A DNA stretch of 64,000 bases, taken from contig OZ038435.1 of NCBI GenBank assembly GCA_964036275.1, positions 8,609,810 to 8,673,809 on the forward strand. Direction: 5' to 3'. The notes beneath the pieces were generated by a model. It was given only the letters and a program-made list of their open reading frames with translations. It did no database searches and was not told the origin of the DNA. Positions 34,601 to 44,610 of this stretch are shown here, in pieces (within the stretch, counting starts at the first letter, position 1; each line of letters starts with the position of its first letter). Source of the DNA: Litoditis marina. Its lineage: Eukaryota > Nematoda > Chromadorea > Rhabditida > Rhabditidae. The position numbers and the translations under genes were made by a program.

Positions 34601-37600
34601 TCCTTAACACAGAGTTCTCCTTAACACAGAGCGCGAAATTTCTCCCTACCATAGAGCGCGGAATTCCCCTTAACATAGAGAGCAAAAGTTTTTCTTTACA
34701 TGGGGCGCGGAATTTTTTCTAACATAGAGCGCGGAAGTTTTTCTTAACAGTTCTCCTTAACACAGAGTTCTCCTTAACACAGAGCGCGAAAGTTCTCCCT
34801 AACATAGAGCGCAAAAGTTTTTCTTTACATGGGGCGCGGGAGTTTTTCTAACATAGAGCGCGGAAGTTTTTCTTAACAGTTCTCCTTAACACAGAGCGCG
34901 GAAGTTCTCCCTAACATAGAGCGCGGAAGTTCTCCCTAACATAGAGCGCGGAAGTTCTCCCTAACATAGAGCGCGGAAGTTTTTCTTAACATGGGGCGCG
35001 GAAGTTCTTCCCAACATAGAGCGCGGAACTCCCTTCTAACATAGAGCGCAATTTCTCCCTAACATAGAGTGCAAAACTTATCCTTAACATAGAGCGAGGA
35101 AGTTTTTCTTAACATGGGGCGCGGGAGTTCTCCCTAACATAGAGCGCGGAAGTCTCTCTATGTCTCTCTCTCTCTCTCTTTCTCTCTCTGTTGAGGCCGC
35201 GTGTACTCCGCTTGTCCCACGTGACATTAAAGCCAATTTGTTTAACTTGAATGAACAAATCTATTGCTCAATTCGTCAATTTGCAGCTGCAGCCGATTCA
35301 TATTCACTTGGAAATAGAAATGGAATCCATCCAAATCACGTTTTTTCCACGCCATTTGCCTCACTCATCACTCTGGCTTTTCGACCAAAAGTGCAGCGAA
35401 ATTGTTACAAACCCACACACAGACCAAACTAGCCTTTTATACTAGTGGATAATAATAATAATAGTTTATTACGGGATCAGAATCTGTACAATTCGCCGCA
35501 ACATTTTATCTTTCCAAGTGTGCATCTCTTCTCTAGCGATCCTCATCCAGTTTCTTCCGACAGCTTCTTCGAACTCATCTCTCCATCTTTGTTTTGGTCG
35601 CCCCGGGGGTCTTGGTGCGTCAATTGGACACCATTCCACCATCGTTTTCGCCCAACGATCATTTTCCATGCGGCTGACGTGTCTTGCCCACGACCATTTT
35701 CTCATGGCAGCACGTTCACGAATGTCTGGTAGTCGCACTGTTCTCGAAAGCCACTCGTTGGTATGACGATCGAAAAGGGTCACACCAATCATTTTTCTCA
35801 TCATTCTCCGCTGACCAGTGATCAAGGTAGAATGATCTTTGAGACGGAGTACCCATGTCTCACAGCCATACAGAATTGCTGGTTCTATGCATGCCTGGTA
35901 GACCTTACGTTTCAGCGCCAATGAAACGGTACGACTTGTGAGAAGTTGATAGTATCGATTGAAAGCACACCAACCCGCACGAATTCGACGTTGTATTTCA
36001 GGCGTATCGTTCAGCTCAAACGAGAGACGGTGTCCAAGATAAATGAACTTTTCACAATAGAGTAGGATCAATCCATCGACAGTGATAGGTGTTTCAGTAT
36101 AGTTTGACATCACCAATGTCTTTTCATGATTGATTGTGAGGCCCACTCTCTTGCTGGCCTCTGACAGCTCTTGTAACATTTGCTGAAGTTCGTGAGGACA
36201 CTGAGAGAAAACAACAATGTCATCAGCAAAGCGGAGATTAGTGAGTCTTGTGCCACTGATCGGAATACCGTACTCATCCCAGTCAAGGACGCGGAAGACT
36301 TCTTCGACAACAGCAGAGAACAACATTGGGGATATGGTATCTCCCTGTCGAACTCCTCGCTGAACCACTACTGGTGTCTTGTCGGTACCTATCCTGACAT
36401 GAACCTGCGCTTTTGCATAAACTGCTTTTATTGTATTGATTATCTTCGTGTTAACCCCTTGGTTGGAAAGAGCTGTCCACACTGAGTCAAACTCGACTGA
36501 GTCGAATGCTTTGCGATAATCAACAAATGCCATGTACAGAGGAAAGCGGTATTCACATCCATCCAAATAAATCCAAATATACTCTCAGTAAATTGCACAG
36601 TAACGTGAAACATGTTAAACACAGCAGAACTCATTAACGTGCGATGAGTGCACGATGCCGCATTAGAATGCTAACTTTACGCGACTACTCAAGTTACTTC
36701 TAGTATGGTGTTCTACACTCTACTCGGTCATGTTTTCTACGCGTGATAAGCAAAAAGATGAAATGATTATCGTAACCTAAATCCTATGTTGTTTTATTGA
36801 AATTCGCTCATAGAGCCCACCCGGTCATTCGAGATATGTCTCGTAGCGCAATGGTTAAGGCCCCGCTACGAATTGTTTGCTTGCAGATTCGATTCCAGCG
36901 AGAGAGAAATATGTATTAAAAAAGGACGATTATGTGGACCAATCCCAACGCTTCGGTCCTTTCAACTGCAATAATTGCAATTTGAAGGACCGATGCGGTG
37001 GGATTGAATCACATAATCATCTTACTGTAGTTTGGCACCCTCTATATTCCAGATGGTGAATTCTATGAATGACCTTGTTCAACAATCTACAAATGCTGTA
37101 GGACGGCAGTCGGCTGACGACGCGTTGGTGAAATGCAATTCGCTGCCCCCAGAAGTCAAGAGTTTCATTGAAGGGGTTAGTTATACTAGAAGTGCATTGA
37201 ACAGTCACGAAAAGTTAGCGTTCTAATGTGACATCGTGCACTTTGTCATTGCACGTTTCTGAGTTCTGCTGTGTTTGATTGATTGATTTATTTACATGCC
37301 AGCATGTGATATACAAGAGGAGAAATAACAATATGACAGAAGGACACAAAAACACGAGGACACAAGTTTGTCACGTTTAACGTGAATTTGAGATTGACTT
37401 ACTCTCACAGTTATAGCTAAACCAAACAAATTGCAGAGCATGCAAAACGTCTTCTATCTATTGGACGAAATCACGTTGCAAGACAAATACTACACTCTGA
37501 AAGAGATGCGAGAAGTTTTCAACACGTCAGTTTTCTTGAACAATCTGAATATTCTTCTTCTTACTCATTTTACAGACAATCATTAGGGTGACTCGAATGT

Positions 37601-38765
37601 AGATGTACTGCGAAATTGAGCAGAAAATATCACATTTAGACGGTACACTCTGGTCTTTACACACCTGTGACCTGAGGGTCTGATTCTCGAGATATCTTGT
37701 TGTCCTAATAGGACAGTGTGACACTGGGATGAGTTGTTCAATGAATCCGGCCCCGGGAACTACTTTTCCTTCACGTTTAGTTTACGCTACAATAATTTGA
37801 CTCAGGTGCTCATAATCATTCGTTCTATTCTGAAAATAGTTTTTCTCATGTACTTTTTTGTTAAAATCCATTCATCACGTACGTACTCTTGATTTGATTG
37901 TTGTTGATGTAATTCTACATGGATAATGAATTATTATTATAGGAGTACAACTTAGAGAGGAACCCACAATGTTTTCAGGTCTGTTTTCAAACCCGGGTCC
38001 TGTGAAAACTTTGATTTTTCAGGATAGATGAAATGAGTAAAGATTTGAACGAGGCTGATATGGAGAAGTTTCGCGAAAAGTGTCCGCTGGTGTATGCCAT
38101 GCTCATCGGTTGGTTTTCAAGGAATTCAACATCTAACCCGGTTTTTTGGTGATCTTTTTTGGTAACTAATTCCCTCTACCAAATATATGCTGTCTCGAGA
38201 TAAAGCCCAGCGGTTGTGATAAAGATACAGTAGCCAAGTCAGAACAGCTTTGCTATTAAATGTACACACTACTATTCTATAACTTTTTATGTTCATTAAT
38301 AACCATAATATATTCAGCACTTCTCCTTCTGACGATATTCCACCTTCAAGCTCTTGTTTGGTTATTAGACATTGTGTAACACATATTTTAATTGATTTGT
38401 ATTGGTTACAGACATTTTCAACCATTTGCAGTTTTAGTCTGGATGGTAACCGAATTTTCCAATACAATTGACCCCGCCCACTGAAATTCACTGTAACTGT
38501 CTCATTTTGATAAACAGTGAACTGTAAACCATTTAAAGTCTCATGGCTGTTTTTTCTTCTATTTCTCTGATGAGCAAGTGCCACACTGTTGCAATGTAGA
38601 TAAATAAATAAATAAACTACTGCAATTATTCACTCTTTCTCTTTAGCGAGATCTTATAATTTTATAATCACTATGTAATCATTACTACATTATTATTATG
38701 ATTATTATTATTAGCGAGATCTCATTTCAGGAACCGGTACCAGCATCCGAAAAGTCCTCGACTGA
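28637..38765 (+). CDS. FAR-like gene F, divergent paralog with a frameshift (possible pseudogene)
   Basis: A FAR-architecture gene: exons 28637-28718, 28970-29061, 37053-37175, 37437-37526, 38023-38108, 38731-38765, intron phases 1,0,0,2,1 as in FAR genes. Signal peptide MQLEVRLLIVFSSLFALTNA, then EKLPNRFQVQFYSQLAKHDV in exon 2 and ADDALVKCNSLPPEVKSFIE in exon 3. Exon 5 has MEKFREKCPLVYAML and the end is TGTSIRKVLD. It pairs with gene G; both have a cysteine in exon 3 and one before PL in exon 5. Exon 4 is 90 nt, whereas G has 89: one extra A in a run at 37500-37503 shifts the frame after YYTLK, and the homologous residues (EMREVFN) continue in the next frame. Intron 2 (about 8 kb) contains the minisatellite and RTE remnant. 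Either a recent pseudogene or an assembly error. Confidence 0.65.
29163..29382. mobile_element. MITE family C copy
   Basis: CATTCCTACTGAGCCTCTTA near the left end and TACTGTAGGAGTCTCA near the right, ending GACTATA. In gene F intron 2. Confidence 0.75.
29422..29508 (+). repeat. Hairpin leader of the first minisatellite block
   Basis: ACAAGG...GGTCGCCGGCGGCTAAAG..CCGCC...CCTTGT, an imperfect hairpin followed by TTCCGGGCTGGCGAGAGCTT. Repeated almost exactly at 31070-31160, each time immediately before GAGCGCG-type repeats. Confidence 0.8.
29509..35153 (+). repeat. 5.6-kb ACATAGAGCGCGGAAGTTCTCCCT-type minisatellite in two blocks (unit shown shortened)
   Basis: Units of about 24-28 bp combine TAACATAGAGCGCGGAA with pyrimidine-rich TTCTCCCT, with variants (GGGGCGCGGGAGTT, ATCCGGGGCGCCAGAG, GCGCAAAATTTATCCC). 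Block 1 is about 29509-30845 and block 2 about 31161-35153, separated by 230 bp of non-repetitive DNA plus a second leader. From about 31.8 kb variants form ordered multi-unit repeats of roughly 100-150 bp, and a larger block recurs at an offset of about 1,100 bp (32521-32880 matches 33621-33980). It lies in gene F intron 2. Reading frames within it are repeat artefacts. Confidence 0.95.
31070..31160 (+). repeat. Hairpin leader of the second minisatellite block
   Basis: Second copy of the 29422-29508 leader with the same GCCGGCGGCTAAAGCCGCC core, again followed by CGCGAAAGCTCTCCTTAACA and the array. Confidence 0.8.
35154..35448. other. CT microsatellite and unique DNA between minisatellite and RTE remnant
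   Basis: A short (TC)n tract at about 35164-35188, then about 250 bp with no repeat or coding signal I recognise. Confidence 0.5.
35449..36578 (-). mobile_element. 5'-truncated RTE-type non-LTR retrotransposon
   Basis: On the minus strand: the C-terminal reverse transcriptase ORF, a very short 3' UTR and a terminal ATT-type trinucleotide repeat tail (AATAATAATAAT on the plus strand at 35449-35464). Such simple-repeat tails are typical of RTE elements. The endonuclease and RT N-terminus are missing; the break lies against a MITE-A at 36579. Confidence 0.85.
35469..36566 (-). pseudogene. RTE reverse transcriptase fragment
   Basis: An open frame of 365 codons carrying the catalytic core: motif A FVDYRKAFDSVEFD (first catalytic Asp), motif B GVRQGDTISPMLF, motif C RFADDIVVF (FADD, the other two Asp). 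These are followed by thumb and C-terminal sequence with RRMMRKMIGVTLFDR and the late RPPGRPKQRWRDEFE segment common in RTE proteins. The frame is intact from its first Met to the stop but lacks the apurinic endonuclease domain and the upstream RT fingers, so it cannot retrotranspose alone. The first Met is simply the first one after truncation, not a true start. Located antisense in gene F intron 2. Confidence 0.9.
36579..36706 (+). mobile_element. MITE family A copy
   Basis: Abuts the truncated end of the RTE remnant. Has AACATGTTAAACACAGCAG and GCATTAGAATGCTAAC; ends CTAGTAT. Confidence 0.85.
36836..37046 (+). mobile_element. Family T fragment interrupted by a foldback
   Basis: The tRNA-like part (GTAGCGCAATGGTTAAGG ... 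GATTCGATTCC) at 36843-36915 is separated from its 3' end (TTTGGCACCCTCTATA, to 37046) by the foldback at 36923-37022. The 3' end stops 6 bp before gene F exon 3. Confidence 0.75.
36923..37022. mobile_element. 110-bp foldback element, copy 2
   Basis: GGACGATTATGTGGACCAAT at the left with its approximate mirror at the right. Nested in a family-T element. Confidence 0.8.
37182..37278 (-). mobile_element. MITE family A fragment (reverse)
   Basis: Begins ATACTAGAAGTGCATTGA seven bases after the gene F exon 3 donor and breaks off at CTGTGTTTGATT, where the 37287-37340 repeat begins. Confidence 0.75.
37287..37340 (+). repeat. Short dispersed repeat (partner 13692-13757)
   Basis: Same segment as 13692-13757, joined to a truncated MITE-A. 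Confidence 0.6.
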
Positions 38766-39687
38766 CCGTGTGATTACGATACTTCATTCGCTTGTCGTTT
38801 CAAAGAAGTGTCCTTCTGCAACCTTCAATTAAACTATGATACGTGTTTTGTATTCGAAGTTTATAAACAGTTGGAATTTTCGGGTTGAACACTGGAAAAC
38901 GTGCGCGAACAACGATCAAAAACTACGGTAACTCGTTTCTCATGTGCGAAACGGGAGAAAAGGTAATCAAAGATTTGTCGAGCGAGAGTGAGAAGGGAGC
39001 AAACTACAATTATTTCCAGTTCAAACATTTCGAAGATTCACATTTTCATCCGGAATTCAGTGTTAAGTCGTTCCTACTGAGAGATTGCTCGCGTCTGTAT
39101 TAAATTCTCGATAAGTGTTTCTCTCGAAGTAAATACAGGGTTTTCTGTGAACTTTCCATGATCTACTGAGATCTTTGACAAAAATGTGTATTTTGAAGCT
39201 CAGCCATAGTGAAAAAGAGCCTGGAAGTTTTTTTATTGGCACTTTGCTAATTTCTAGTTGGCGTGGAGGCTCATCAACGGTCGCGCCAAAGGGAGAGAGC
39301 ATGGTCGTCAATGAGGCCTCTGACAGGCCAAGATTATCTGCGTCTCTCTGACCTGTATACTCTTGACAAGGCTGCTATTGCAGAAGTCGCTTACCTGGCG
39401 GCGTAGCAATTCCTCAAATCTTATGAGAAGTTCATATGAGTTTCTCATGAGATACCTCATGAGCTAGTCGTGAACTCTCAATGTTGTAGCATAGCAATCA
39501 ATAGACTCCCATGAGAAGCTCATGCGAATAGCTCGTGAGATATCTCATGAGATTTTCGAGGGATTGCTACGCCACCTGGCAGGAAATCGAGAAGCTTTAA
39601 AAACAGATAAGTTGCACTTTTACGTGAAATTGCGTGAAACGTTGTAACCTGAAACTCATCAGTCATTGGTTGTCTATTGCAGTTGCG
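38766..39687. other. Intergenic region between genes F and G
   Basis: It contains a CTCATGAG-type element (39399-39573). The rest shows no coding support. An acceptor-like TATTGCAG lies five bases before the gene G ATG. Confidence 0.6.
39399..39573. mobile_element. CTCATGAG family element with TIRs
   Basis: GGCGTAGCAATTCCTC at the left and GAGGGATTGCTACGCC at the right, with several CTCATGAGA/TCTCATGAG palindromes inside. About 175 bp. Confidence 0.8.
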
Positions 39688-42600
39688 ATGCGGTTGTTGT
39701 TGCTGATTCTCTCTTGCTTTGTCATCAAATCTAGTGGCAGAACTATCAAATCTAAGAGCTTCCATGGTTGGTTTAATTGGTCGAATTCACATAAGTTTTT
39801 AGAGATTTTTAATAGCTTGTAGTGTTTTTCTCAGATTTTTGTCCTACCGTCCATTACAAAAACTCGATCTAACTAAACGCACCATCTCTTCCAAGAGTTC
39901 ACAAAAGTTATCAATAATACATGTCATCAAATGTGCTCTAATAGTGCAGTGGTTAGCGCCTGGCTACAAATCTTTTCCTCGCAGGTTCGATTCCGGCGAG
40001 CGACAGAAATTTATAAATTTTGCCACTCAGTATACACGACCTTCTAGAGCGCCTGCCCCACCAGAAGGTAGCTCGTCTTTACTACAAACTAATGCGTAGC
40101 GGAGATGCTTTGAGCAACGTCGAGGCACATCGCGGAGATAGACAGGAGGTACGTTTATATCAACAATTGAGGGTTTTGTGAAATGTCACTTCAGAAAAGA
40201 CCTTTCTAAACTATCCGGTACAGTCTGACCCAGGTCACGTACATTAATCCTGAACACAGTGATTCAGCAACTTTGAGTCTTTGAGGCCAGATTTGGTATA
40301 GTCTGTTTCACCAATCGATGACTTTCTACAGTAATCTGAAGAATATTCATGGACATTTATCTAACCAACAAACATAACTTCAGATTTACTGTTTTCTCTG
40401 CTTGTAGTAACCAATGTGAAAAACAAAATCGCAAAGTTTAAGCTATTCAAAACACCTACAGGGTAATAAAAATTCACTTTAAAGTTTGATAATCTTACTG
40501 TACAGGGCTCTTGTTGCGTGAAACAGACTATAGGGTTTTTCTGAGCTCAAAATTTGTTTGGCGGTGTTATATTTCGCACACTTCCCAGCTGGTCTGGGAC
40601 AGTCTGCCACTGAAGTTTCAAGGCAGTTTTTGAACATGCTGAACAAAAGAGGTTCATGTGAAGGGTTCCTTCTCTTTATTATAATTGGTATTCAAGAAAA
40701 CGTTCTGTAAAATATAAGTATTCTTTAAATAAAAACAAAAAAACCAAGATAGTATTATAAATCCTAAAAACTTGTTTTTCAGCAAGCGGAAGACGTTAAT
40801 ACCGCCATTGAAGATCTGTACTACAAGCATGAAAGCGACGCCAATAAGGCCTTGAGCGATTGCAACCAAATCAGAAGCCCCGCTGTCAAAAAGGTTTTAG
40901 ACAAGGTGAGCTTTTTCATCTAATTGACCTTGTGATTTTTAGCTTATAGTTTCCGCATGAATTTCACATTATCCGATCAGCTGATCATCATTTAGGTAAT
41001 GAAATAGTATAGTTGTAGTTCCATCGGAAAACACAACTCGACTCACGGAATTCCCGACAGACGAGATCAAACTACAAACACTACAAGATCAGGCAACACA
41101 CCGTGTATAGTCCTCGCCGACGGAGTGGCGGAAGGGTACTGTGTGACTCGTTTTTGCTGTGTAGAGACACATCTCTCTGATTCGGAGGGCTGTCATTGTG
41201 AACTCTCGTGGCGCAGTGGCCAGCTTGTGGCTACGAATCCTTGGCTTCTAGGTTCGATTCCGGCAGGGAACATATTTCGATAAACCTGGCACGATTGCTT
41301 TGGAAACAGTAAGTGCCAGATTTCTTAATTTCTGTCTCTCGCCGGAATCGAACTTGAGAGCAAAAGATTTGTAGCAGGGCGCTAACAACTGCTCTCTATA
41401 AGAGCACATAACCAGAAGCCTTGGAATCTGAGACGTGTGTGCGTACACAGCGGTAAGTGTGATATACAGTACTCTACGGCCTTTCCGTTGACGACGACTA
41501 TACTGTTATTCAATTGCATAATCACATGGTAGCATGTCAAATACAGCAGAACTCAGAAACGTGAATATGCACGACGCCTCATTAGAATGCTTACTTAACG
41601 TGACTAATCAATTTACTTCTAGTATAATTGACGTTTCAGTTGTTGCCCGAAATTCTGGTTTTTTTCGATGAAGTGGTTCTGCGCAAAACAACCATAACTA
41701 TAAAAGAAGTGAAAGCTGTGTTTGATAGGTTTGTTTCCGCTGGTTTTCTTTCAAACCCAGCTCCAAAAAATGGAATACAAACTATCAGTTTCTGACGCAA
41801 AAAGGCTTGAGAACTGTTTGGCTTTTCTTTGTTCTTCGGCAATTATAGTTCGTATATTTTTTCGATTCATTTCGCTTTGCTTTCATTTGTTCGCTATGTT
41901 GAAAGTTTACACGTTTTGTGTTCTAGTCGTAATCCAAAGTACAGAGATCAAATTACAGATCCGTTATACGTACAACCAAGACCATTCCCTTATTGCAGGT
42001 TCGCAAACATGCGACATCAGCTGACCCCCCAGGGAGAAACGGAGTTCGCCCAGAAATGTCCACTTCTCTACGCCCTACTTTTCGGTCAGTCTATTTCACG
42101 TACGTGAGCAATGAAAGAAACACTAGCCATCATACACATACACTATCTTGTTTGGTCATAACCTATACGGAATGGCTATATTATTTGGTATGAGAACCTA
42201 AATAGGGTATAGTTCACACCATTCCTACTGAGACTCTTACAGTAACCTTGCAAACTTTCCAAAGGTGTTTGTGAAGCTGAAAAATCAATTTATCAAAAGT
42301 TCTCTCGTTCACTCACTGTACCTGAGAACGAGAATAAGGGGCGGAAACTTTCAACTTTTCCGATCAAAAGTGAGTGAGGAAAACGGTTTGGAAGTTTCAA
42401 AATCCTACTGTCTCAGTGGAAAGTATAAAGACTCTTCGAAAAGCAGGCCAATATGGTGTATGGCGCACTTTTCGGCTGTGGTTTCGATGATTCTCGGTCT
42501 GCTTTCCTTGACTTGAACGCATATCAAGATCGAACTAAAATTATTATTCGATTACCTTCACTTTCCCGCGAAATATTGCAAGTCGTTTCCTTGACTCAGA

Positions 42601-43106
42601 CAATTCCCAGCCAATTGGCCAGCCGCTTTTGTAGCAGCCTCGACGAGAGAGTCTGCAGATCAGAGAGACGCAGAGCGTCTCAACCTGTCTGCCGTCTCGT
42701 TGACCTGCATGGTCTCTCGTTTTTGAAACTGGCCAATAACAGAAACTTAAATTGGCGCTAATCGTTCTGAGGATTTGAGCTATGAGTCGTTGATTACTTG
42801 CCAGCGGATGAGAGAGTATGGAGATCAAAGATACCCAGACAAGCTGTTTGCCTGCCGAACCCCGGTGCTATTGATGTTAGCAAAGATCTTTTTAACGACG
42901 ACAATGTTTCAACCCTTGCAACATCGTACAAAACGTAACGTGTTAACCATTAAAATTCTTACGATTTTATTCAAATCTATCGCATCTTTCACTTTCTCTG
43001 ACACGCTCTCTGAATGTAGATGCTTAAGTAAATGAATAAACAAACCTTTACAACCTCAAATTCAGGTCAGACAACGAATGTGGCGACGGTTTTCGATTGG
43101 AAATGA
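39688..43106 (+). CDS. FAR-like gene G, divergent FAR-family protein
   Basis: An intact divergent FAR-architecture gene. Exons 39688-39766, 40048-40148, 40783-40905, 41640-41728, 41999-42084, 43066-43106 (79, 101, 123, 89, 86, 41 nt) give 172 residues with phases 1,0,0,2,1, the FAR pattern. Signal peptide MRLLLLILSCFVIKSSG; exon 2 begins ERLPHQKVARLYYKLMRSGD; exon 3 has DANKALSDCNQIRSPAVKKV; exon 4 FFDEVVLRKTTITIKEVKAV; exon 5 FAQKCPLLYALLF; it ends TTNVATVFDWK. Cysteines in exon 3 and exon 5 are shared with gene F and absent from canonical FAR proteins, so a disulfide is possible. Probably a secreted lipid-binding-like protein; ligand unknown. Exons 2 and 4 are each preceded within 15 bp by a transposon end. 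The last exon was assigned by phase and similarity to gene F and is the least certain. Confidence 0.75.
39928..40036 (+). mobile_element. 5'-truncated family T element
   Basis: TAGTGCAGTGGTTAGCGCC, then GGTTCGATTCC and a TTTGCCACTCAGTATA end. In gene G intron 1, ending 11 bp before exon 2. Confidence 0.8.
40298..40532. mobile_element. MITE family D copy
   Basis: Ends TATAGTCTGTTTCAC at the left and GTGAAACAGACTATA at the right; about 235 bp in gene G intron 2. Confidence 0.85.
41106..41297 (+). mobile_element. tRNA-like element, family T copy
   Basis: TATAGTCCTCGCCGACGGAG start; GTGGCGCAGTGGCCAGC and GGTTCGATTCC internal; right end near CCTGGCACGATT. Followed closely by an oppositely oriented copy, forming an inverted pair. 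Confidence 0.8.
41310..41502 (-). mobile_element. tRNA-like element, family T copy (reverse)
   Basis: TAAGTGCCAGATTTCTTAAT start; minus-strand B-box-like GTTCGATTCC; GACGACGACTATA end, shared with the start of the following MITE-A. Confidence 0.8.
41500..41627 (+). mobile_element. MITE family A copy
   Basis: Starts in the TATA end of the preceding family-T element and ends TCTAGTATAA 12 bp before gene G exon 4. Confidence 0.8.
42208..42434. mobile_element. MITE family C copy
   Basis: TATAGTTCACACCATTCC start and CTACTGTCTCAGTGGAAAG near the end; in gene G intron 5. Confidence 0.75.
42590..42772. repeat. Dispersed repeat R170, copy 1
   Basis: Contains ACAATTCCCAGCCAATTG, GAGAGACGCAGA and TTGGCGCTAATCGTTC with partial self-complementarity (GACGAGAGAGTC.GCAG/..GCATGGTCTCTCGT). 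A second copy lies at 61607-61783. Confidence 0.7.
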
Positions 43107-44610
43107 AGTGCGAGTCAGGATAAACGATGCATACTCCATTTCACAGATTCATAGACACTTGCAGTATACCGTGAACATTTCAAATTAGTGTTTTACCCGC
43201 AAGTAAAACATAACAATATTAAATTGTTTACTTAATGTGTTTGAGTAGTTATTGTACTGTAGTGAGCGTAATACACAGCAAGTTTTACTCATTCGTATTT
43301 ATAGAATAAATGTTTTTCAAATAGAAGTTAAACATTTCAAACAACTTTTATATTTTCTATAGTTTGTGTTTCATCTTTTCAAGATCTGTACACAGAAGTT
43401 ACGGAACATGAATGACTCATTTTTTCGATCAGATAGTAAACAAAGAAACGTTCCGCTAACTAACTATTCAAAATTTCTAGCAACATCACAAACCTACATT
43501 CTAAAGATCTAAAGACAGTATTGATTAAAAATTAGTAGAGTTGAAATACATGAAGTTCTAAAATCAACAAAATCTGCTTCATCAAGTGAAGTGAAAAGTA
43601 TTTGCGAGAGCAAGAACATAATGTGTGCTTTTCTTCAAACTTTTCATATGCTTCGACAGTTAAATTGCATGTTGATTCCAACTTCAACACTCCCATTCCA
43701 AAACATTCCACAATCAATCAAATTAAATTGAAGTACAAATCCTCCATCAGAATATAAACATAACTATCGATCAATTTCATTAGCAATACACTAATATTAT
43801 GCACCAACATAAAGGTACACCGAATAAATTGGATACTTTTTGGTTACTGATTCGCGGGTATAGTTCACACCATTCCTACTGAGACTCCTGGCTGTTGTGA
43901 AGCTGAGAATGTAGTTCATGGAAAATTCTCTCGTGTGTTTGCTCTACCTGAGAAGGAGATAGAGGAATAAAAATCCTCAACTTCTCCGATCAAGAGTAAG
44001 TGAGCAAAACGGTTTGGAAGTTTCGAAATCCTACTGTAGGAGTCTCAGGAAGAATGGAAACGACTATATGATTGCTGCAAGCACGTGTGGGATGCGTTGT
44101 AACGTTGTTATCTTTCTCTCTCGGTTCGTGTCTCTAATTCGGAAGCCATTTGATAAGGAACAACGTGTTACATTTGTAATGTTTTATATTATTTGTGCCA
44201 CTGAATTTCAAGGGAAAATTAATATAATATAATAATTCGGGCATATGTAATAAGTCAGAGAAAATGTTTCATTCATGTCCTGCTTTTCGATGAATTTACA
44301 CTTACAGAATTTTTTGCACTTTTCTCGTCGTCAGTGACATTCGTATGGTTCAATTAAGTTTAACTCGCGTTATACGTGCTACATTATTCCTTATTCCAGT
44401 GTGTTACGTTAGTGTAAGATTCTCTGCATCGGCTACTAAGTTTTTAGTTTTCACAAGGACATACTTTGACTCGTGACTTTATGAATGCTAAATACGAAAT
44501 CAGACTATAAACTTACGGCCAAAGTTTGATCTGCAATCATTTCCAGTTTTCCCAGTGTTTTGGCACCCGTAGAAACCGGTTTTCTCTATTGATAATCGCC
44601 GCTCTGAACT
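43107..44610. other. Intergenic region between gene G and the transporter
   Basis: AT-rich DNA with one MITE-C (43859-44069); otherwise I see nothing with coding or structural support. Confidence 0.55.
43859..44069. mobile_element. MITE family C copy
   Basis: TATAGTTCACACCATTCC start; TACTGTAGGAGTCTCAG and CGACTATA end. Slightly shortened centre. Confidence 0.8.

Noticed and set aside
29509..35153. Regular repeat array that could suggest CRISPR, and a long minus-strand frame at 30416-30658
   Set aside because: The units are contiguous and variable with no unique spacers, in a eukaryotic intron. The frame is a by-product of the repeat.
38126..38584. 152-codon minus-strand frame
   Set aside because: It lies in gene F intron 5 with no splice signals, homology or paralog support.
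39835..39910. Alternative exon 2 for gene G after TTTTTCTCAG
   Set aside because: With the phase set by exon 1 it hits a stop after 12 codons. The exon at 40048-40148 keeps phase and matches gene F exon 2.
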